This document shows positions 60,061 to 64,000 of a stretch of 64,000 nucleotides of DNA, piece after piece. Made by a program: the position numbers and the translations under genes. The stretch is taken from positions 22,516,882 through 22,580,881 of the forward strand of contig CM049317.1 of the NCBI GenBank assembly GCA_026874595.1. The letters run 5' to 3'. The notes under the pieces were generated by a model. It had not been told where the DNA came from. It saw only the letters and a program-made list of their open reading frames with translations, and did not search any database. The stretch is from Sipunculus nudus (lineage: Eukaryota; Annelida; Sipuncula; Golfingiida; Sipunculidae). The first letter of the stretch is position 1; the number at the start of each line of letters is the position of its first letter.

Positions 60061-60950
60061 TACATGTTCCCCCTGCCCTGAGACCATTTGCCTAAAAACA
60101 GTGGACTGGGCGCGATCGAAGGTGTCAACAAGAACATAGTGCGTTGAACTCTGTGCATAGCTGAGCCACGGCTTTCTCAGGAGAATTTTGAGAAACCCTC
60201 AGAATGTCAAGTAAGAAGATTCTATGTCCAATGGTTATGAATTGTGCCCTGCTTTGGTATCAAATTTTCAATTATTCTGGGGTGAGCTTATAAGCCCCAA
60301 AGCAAGGAGAATATATGTAACTGAGACCTAATTTCTAGTTTGCAAGGAGAGTTTTTCATCAACCTCCCTGGATGTCAAGTAAGAAGATTCTAGGACCAAC
60401 GGTTACGATTTGAGCCCTGTTAACGGATGACCACATATTTAAAGGTGTCAAAATAGAGAAAAAATGTGTTAAAATTAGAAAAAAAAATTCAAGTGGCGCC
60501 ACCTGTCTGCAGGAAATGATGAAACACTCCATGTTCAATATGCATGCAAAGAATCATGGTGATCAATGCATTAGTTGTTCGGATACTGGTGCTTTTGTAT
60601 CAAATTTTTAATATTCTGGGGGTGCTTCTGACCTGAGCATAGCTCATAGGATATGGACAACAGTGACCTAGTTTCAGGTTTCAAAGGAGACTTTTCATGG
60701 ACTTCCCAGGATGTCAAGTAAAATATTTTAGTTCAAGTAGTTATGATTTGTGCCCTGTTGACAGATGACTGCATCTTTAAATAAACAGTTGAAACACTCC
60801 ATGATGAAGATGCATGCACAGAATCATGGTGATCAATGCATTAGTGTTCAGATACTGGAGCTTTTGTATCACATTTTTTTATTATTCGGGGGGGGGGGGG
60901 GGTTATTATTCCTCATGACCTCAGATTCAATAAAGTTCTTACATAAGTAA
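60061..60950 (+). repeat. Cluster of degenerate dispersed-repeat copies
   Basis: The words TGTCAAGTAAGAAGATTCTA, GATTTG(A/T)GCCCTGTT and AATCATGGTGATCAATGCAT recur two or three times (about 60,205, 60,365 and 60,714; 60,550 and 60,823). This indicates three partial copies in the same direction. The reverse complement of 27,100-27,240 belongs to the same family. A G-run sits at about 60,888-60,901. Confidence 0.6.
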
Positions 60951-61194
60951 GTAAAGTATAAAATCCATGTCAACCCAAACTGGAGTTACCATCCAGAAAC
61001 AAATTTTTGGAAGGACAAACATGGTGATTACTGTAGGGCAGCCAGATGAAACCAAAGTTACTGTAATTATTGACCTGATTGTGTCAATACATTTTTTATT
61101 TTCAAAATAAAAGGAATGCATTAAAAACAAAAAAAAAAAATACAGGCGGCAACACCTGTCCTCAGTAGAGGAAGAAACAGTCAAGATAAACATC

Positions 61195-61880
61195 TCTCAG
61201 CTGAGTTTTGGAAAATTATTTCTTTGGGTTTTTTTTCATATATATTAGCATTTGTAAAACTAAGAGGAAAAGGCCCTGCTAAGATGAAACCTTATAAATT
61301 ATAGAATATGGACATGAGCAAAGCATAATAATTAACATTTATTTATCAACTGAGATAAAATGCTGTAAAAATTTGGTATAAATTGCATATGCACTGTTTA
61401 ATAAATTAAACTTGAGGCTTGAAATCATTAAATGATGCAACAAGGAATAAATAGGCCTAAGTGTTATATAAAAGGATACAGTTCATAGACAAACAATTAA
61501 GGGACCCATGGGTCACATAACTCAGCTGAATTTTGGAAAATATTACCATATGCAAAATAAATTTTGGTTTTTGATATATATATATTAGCAATTGATAAGC
61601 TATGAGTAAATGGCCCTGCTAAAATGAAACTTTTTTTTTTTTAAATTACAGAATAACTGACTTGAGCCAAAGTTTAATAATAAACATTAATATATCAACT
61701 GAGATAAATTGCTGTAAAAATTTAAATGAGCATGAACAAAATTTAATAAGTATGTTTAAACAAGCCAATTAGGTACATATAAATTGCATTTGCAATGTGT
61801 TATAAACAAAACTGTTTAATGATGCAATAAGGCAAACATGGGCCTAAATGTTATATGAAAGGATACATTTCATAAACGAA
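61195..61880 (+). repeat. Diverged tandem duplication of about 320 bp
   Basis: Two neighbouring segments (about 61,195-61,495 and 61,518-61,880) share, in order, CTCAGCTGA(G/A)TTTTGGAAAA, GGCCCTGCTAA, ATCAACTGAGATAAA(A/T)TGCTG, TATAAATTGCAT and GGCCTAA(G/A)TGTTATAT. The second has extra AT-rich insertions. Confidence 0.7.
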
Positions 61881-62310
61881 AGATGTGTGAATTTTATTAA
61901 ATTTTATTCATCTTATTAAGGTTTCAATAGTTAAATAATTGGCAATATGAGCTAAAAATTAATACCACGAATATTTGCCCAATATTTCTGATTTACAGTG
62001 TTATTCATATCAAAGCCCTGCCAACTTAATATATTAGAACTATGAATGAAGTGCTACAAAGTATTTATATCTTATTTAATCTTAAATGTCAATGATCACT
62101 CAAACTAGATCCAAATATTTTATCACATTTGAATGTTAGGACTCAAATCCTGAATTTTTTTTAAATTCAAAATTGGTCAAGTTTCAACAAAAAATTGAAT
62201 TTAGCATTGAAATTATGAGTCATCTTCTTTATAATCCTGCTGGTTGCTAAAAATATGTGATATTTTAAGATTTGTCTTGTTTATTAAACAGGCATGTCAA
62301 CAGGATAGGG

Positions 62311-62312
<2 letters not shown>
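61881..62312. other. No recognisable feature
   Basis: AT-rich sequence only. Confidence 0.45.

Positions 62313-62368
<56 letters not shown>
62313..62368. repeat. (GA)n microsatellite
   Basis: About 28 uninterrupted GA units. Confidence 0.95.
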
Positions 62369-62371
<3 letters not shown>

Positions 62372-62890
62372 CTCTTTGTGGTAGTTACTCCAGACAGCCT
62401 GATCAAGACAGATGAGCTGAGGAGTGAAGCAGTTACATAACACTGCATACCACTGGTTTGATGTAAACAAATGACCCATGGGTCATGGCACTTAGCTTTT
62501 ATTTTTGATCATAAGATATGATTTGGAAGAAGGATAAGACAAATGTTAGTTTTGTGTTGTAATATATGCTGATTTATAAGGATGATGGCATTTAACTGGT
62601 TATGTAAAGATCTTGATAAAATCCTTGGAGAGGGAAGAGGGCTGGTGTCATTTATATTATTTACATTTGGAAAAAGTGTGCTATTGTCACACAGGTTTTG
62701 ACTTGGCCTAATAATTTTATCTACATTGCAGCAGAAGTATGGAAAAAAAAAATGTCCACTATAAGTCATGTTAACTATCATGCTTTTAACAACGTCCGAG
62801 TTTACAGTTATTCAATAATTACAGGTTACCTATGCCCAAGAGTAGCACTAGCACAAATGATATAAGAGTTTAACTATTTATTAAAAACTA
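62369..62890. other. No recognisable feature
   Basis: Short unsupported open frames only. Confidence 0.45.
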
Positions 62891-63515
62891 GAATACGGGT
62901 AGTCGACAAGCGACTATGTGTATCCGCCAAAATCAGAGTAGAACGGGTTAAGTGACGCATGGATTGAGTGGCAAATTTAAGGGGAAATAGAGTTACATGT
63001 ATTACATATTAGAATGGATGTCTGCCACGTAAACATGATTGTAGGTGGTGCCACCTGTTATTTGAACGAGAAACTATCCAGGATGTATACGCATGCCGAA
63101 TTCCAGGTGAATTAGTCAAACAACTGCAGAGATATGAGTGATTTTTAACCCAAGGCAGATGAACGGATGGACACTGTGCAAACATGGTTGCAGGTGGCGC
63201 CACTATTTTTTGTGTATGTTATAAAGCTATCCAAGCCCTACATTTGTACAAAATTTTTTTCCTGATCGGTCAAACGGTTCTCGAGATATGTGGGTTTATG
63301 TGTGGAAACAAACGGAAGCTGGGCAGAGAGGAAAGGTCAGAGGTCAAGGCCAATTGGTTAGGCACCAGTTCACTTGTGACCCGATAATTGGTGCAAGTTT
63401 TGGAAAAATCTGTCCAATAGTCTCACAGTAGTTCTCCGGAAACAAATGTGGCGGCGGCAGAACCCGGTCAAAAACATAGTATCCACAAAACTTTGTTTTG
63501 GCGGATACAATTATA
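62891..63515. repeat. Inverted-repeat element with internal tandem (MITE-like)
   Basis: TGTATCCGCCAAAA at 62,919-62,932 is perfectly inverted at 63,496-63,509, with weaker inverted similarity just outside and inside. Within it, a block starting AAACATG(A/G)TTG(T/C)AGGTGG at 63,031 recurs at 63,179 (period about 149 bp), followed in both by a CTATCCA word and GAGATATG. No transposase is seen. Confidence 0.55.
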
Positions 63516-63774
63516 TAATAAAGATCTAATTTCTGGCATGTACATAGGAACTATATAGTGGAATATTTATGGTAAATATGAGGAAAACCAGATAAGTGGT
63601 TTTGATATTAGGCAGTCCTGAAGTGTGAAAATAGGTCTTTAATAAAAAATTGAGGTTTTTCCTTAATTTCTCAAAGGAACAAAGTTGCAAAGACCCAGTT
63701 TTCAGCTTGGTAGTAGATCTTGAGGACATCTAGTATTATGCAGAATTTTGGATTCCTAGGTCTTACGGTTTCAA

Positions 63775-63860
63775 AACGTGCAACATCTATGGACGGACAG
63801 ACGGACGGTCAGACAGACTATAGCTCGGATGACTAACAGTTAGCTGAGCTAAAAAAAAAA
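63775..63860 (-). repeat. Dispersed GACGGACGGTC repeat
   Basis: The reverse complement resembles 190-290: a TTTAGCTCAGCTAACTGTTA-like start followed by CTGTCTGACCGTCCGTCTGT. Confidence 0.5.
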
Positions 63861-64000
63861 TTTCCTGGCCAAGGTTGATTTTTATATTTATGCAAATAAA
63901 TTAAAAATATTGCAAAATTCAGTTTTTATAAAGTCATTTCCATTTTTCATGCTTAGTGAGTAAATATATTTCCTGATTTTTTTACAAAGTGCATTATATG

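Overview
This is eukaryotic, intron-rich, AT-rich DNA, dense in microsatellites and degenerate transposons (LINEs, a Penelope-like element, Tigger/pogo elements, MITEs, SINEs, satellites). The style suggests an aquatic invertebrate, perhaps a bivalve mollusc. That is inference from repeat composition; no species-diagnostic gene is present. There is no sign of prokaryotic operons.

The backbone is a direct segmental duplication. Copy A (position 1, or before the window, to about 26,752) and copy B (about 29,134 to 42,620) align along their whole length at roughly 96% by eye. Each carries, in the same order: a dead minus-strand LINE, a Tigger relic, and a six-exon plus-strand gene. I reconstruct the gene as a type I membrane protein with a signal peptide, two C-type-lectin-like domains, one transmembrane helix and a short cytoplasmic tail. 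All splice phases fit, giving 340 residues in B and 312 in A. The A gene has an early stop that removes the tyrosine-containing tail, and its exon 3 donor reads GC instead of GT. A third, older and partial copy C (about 48,390 to 50,290) keeps only the upstream region and exon 1.

Copy A is longer than B because of a minisatellite of about 13.44 kb (2,120-15,562; 46-bp unit, about 292 copies). It sits inside the LINE reverse-transcriptase region. The uninterrupted site survives in copy B, so the insertion can be placed to the base. The array also contains kilobase-scale internal duplications.

Between A and B (26,752-29,134) lie dispersed repeats and a 1.03-kb Tigger/pogo element. From 42,620 to 48,390 there is little beyond a tRNA-derived SINE and microsatellites. 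From 50,300 to 53,280 there are two tRNA-like SINE units embedded in (TA)n, a 5'-truncated Penelope-like retroelement with YIDD and GIY-YIG motifs, and a LINE C-terminal fragment. A 187-bp satellite with higher-order structure fills 53,280-56,680. The last 7 kb hold a MITE, several degenerate tandem or inverted repeats, and no gene I can support.
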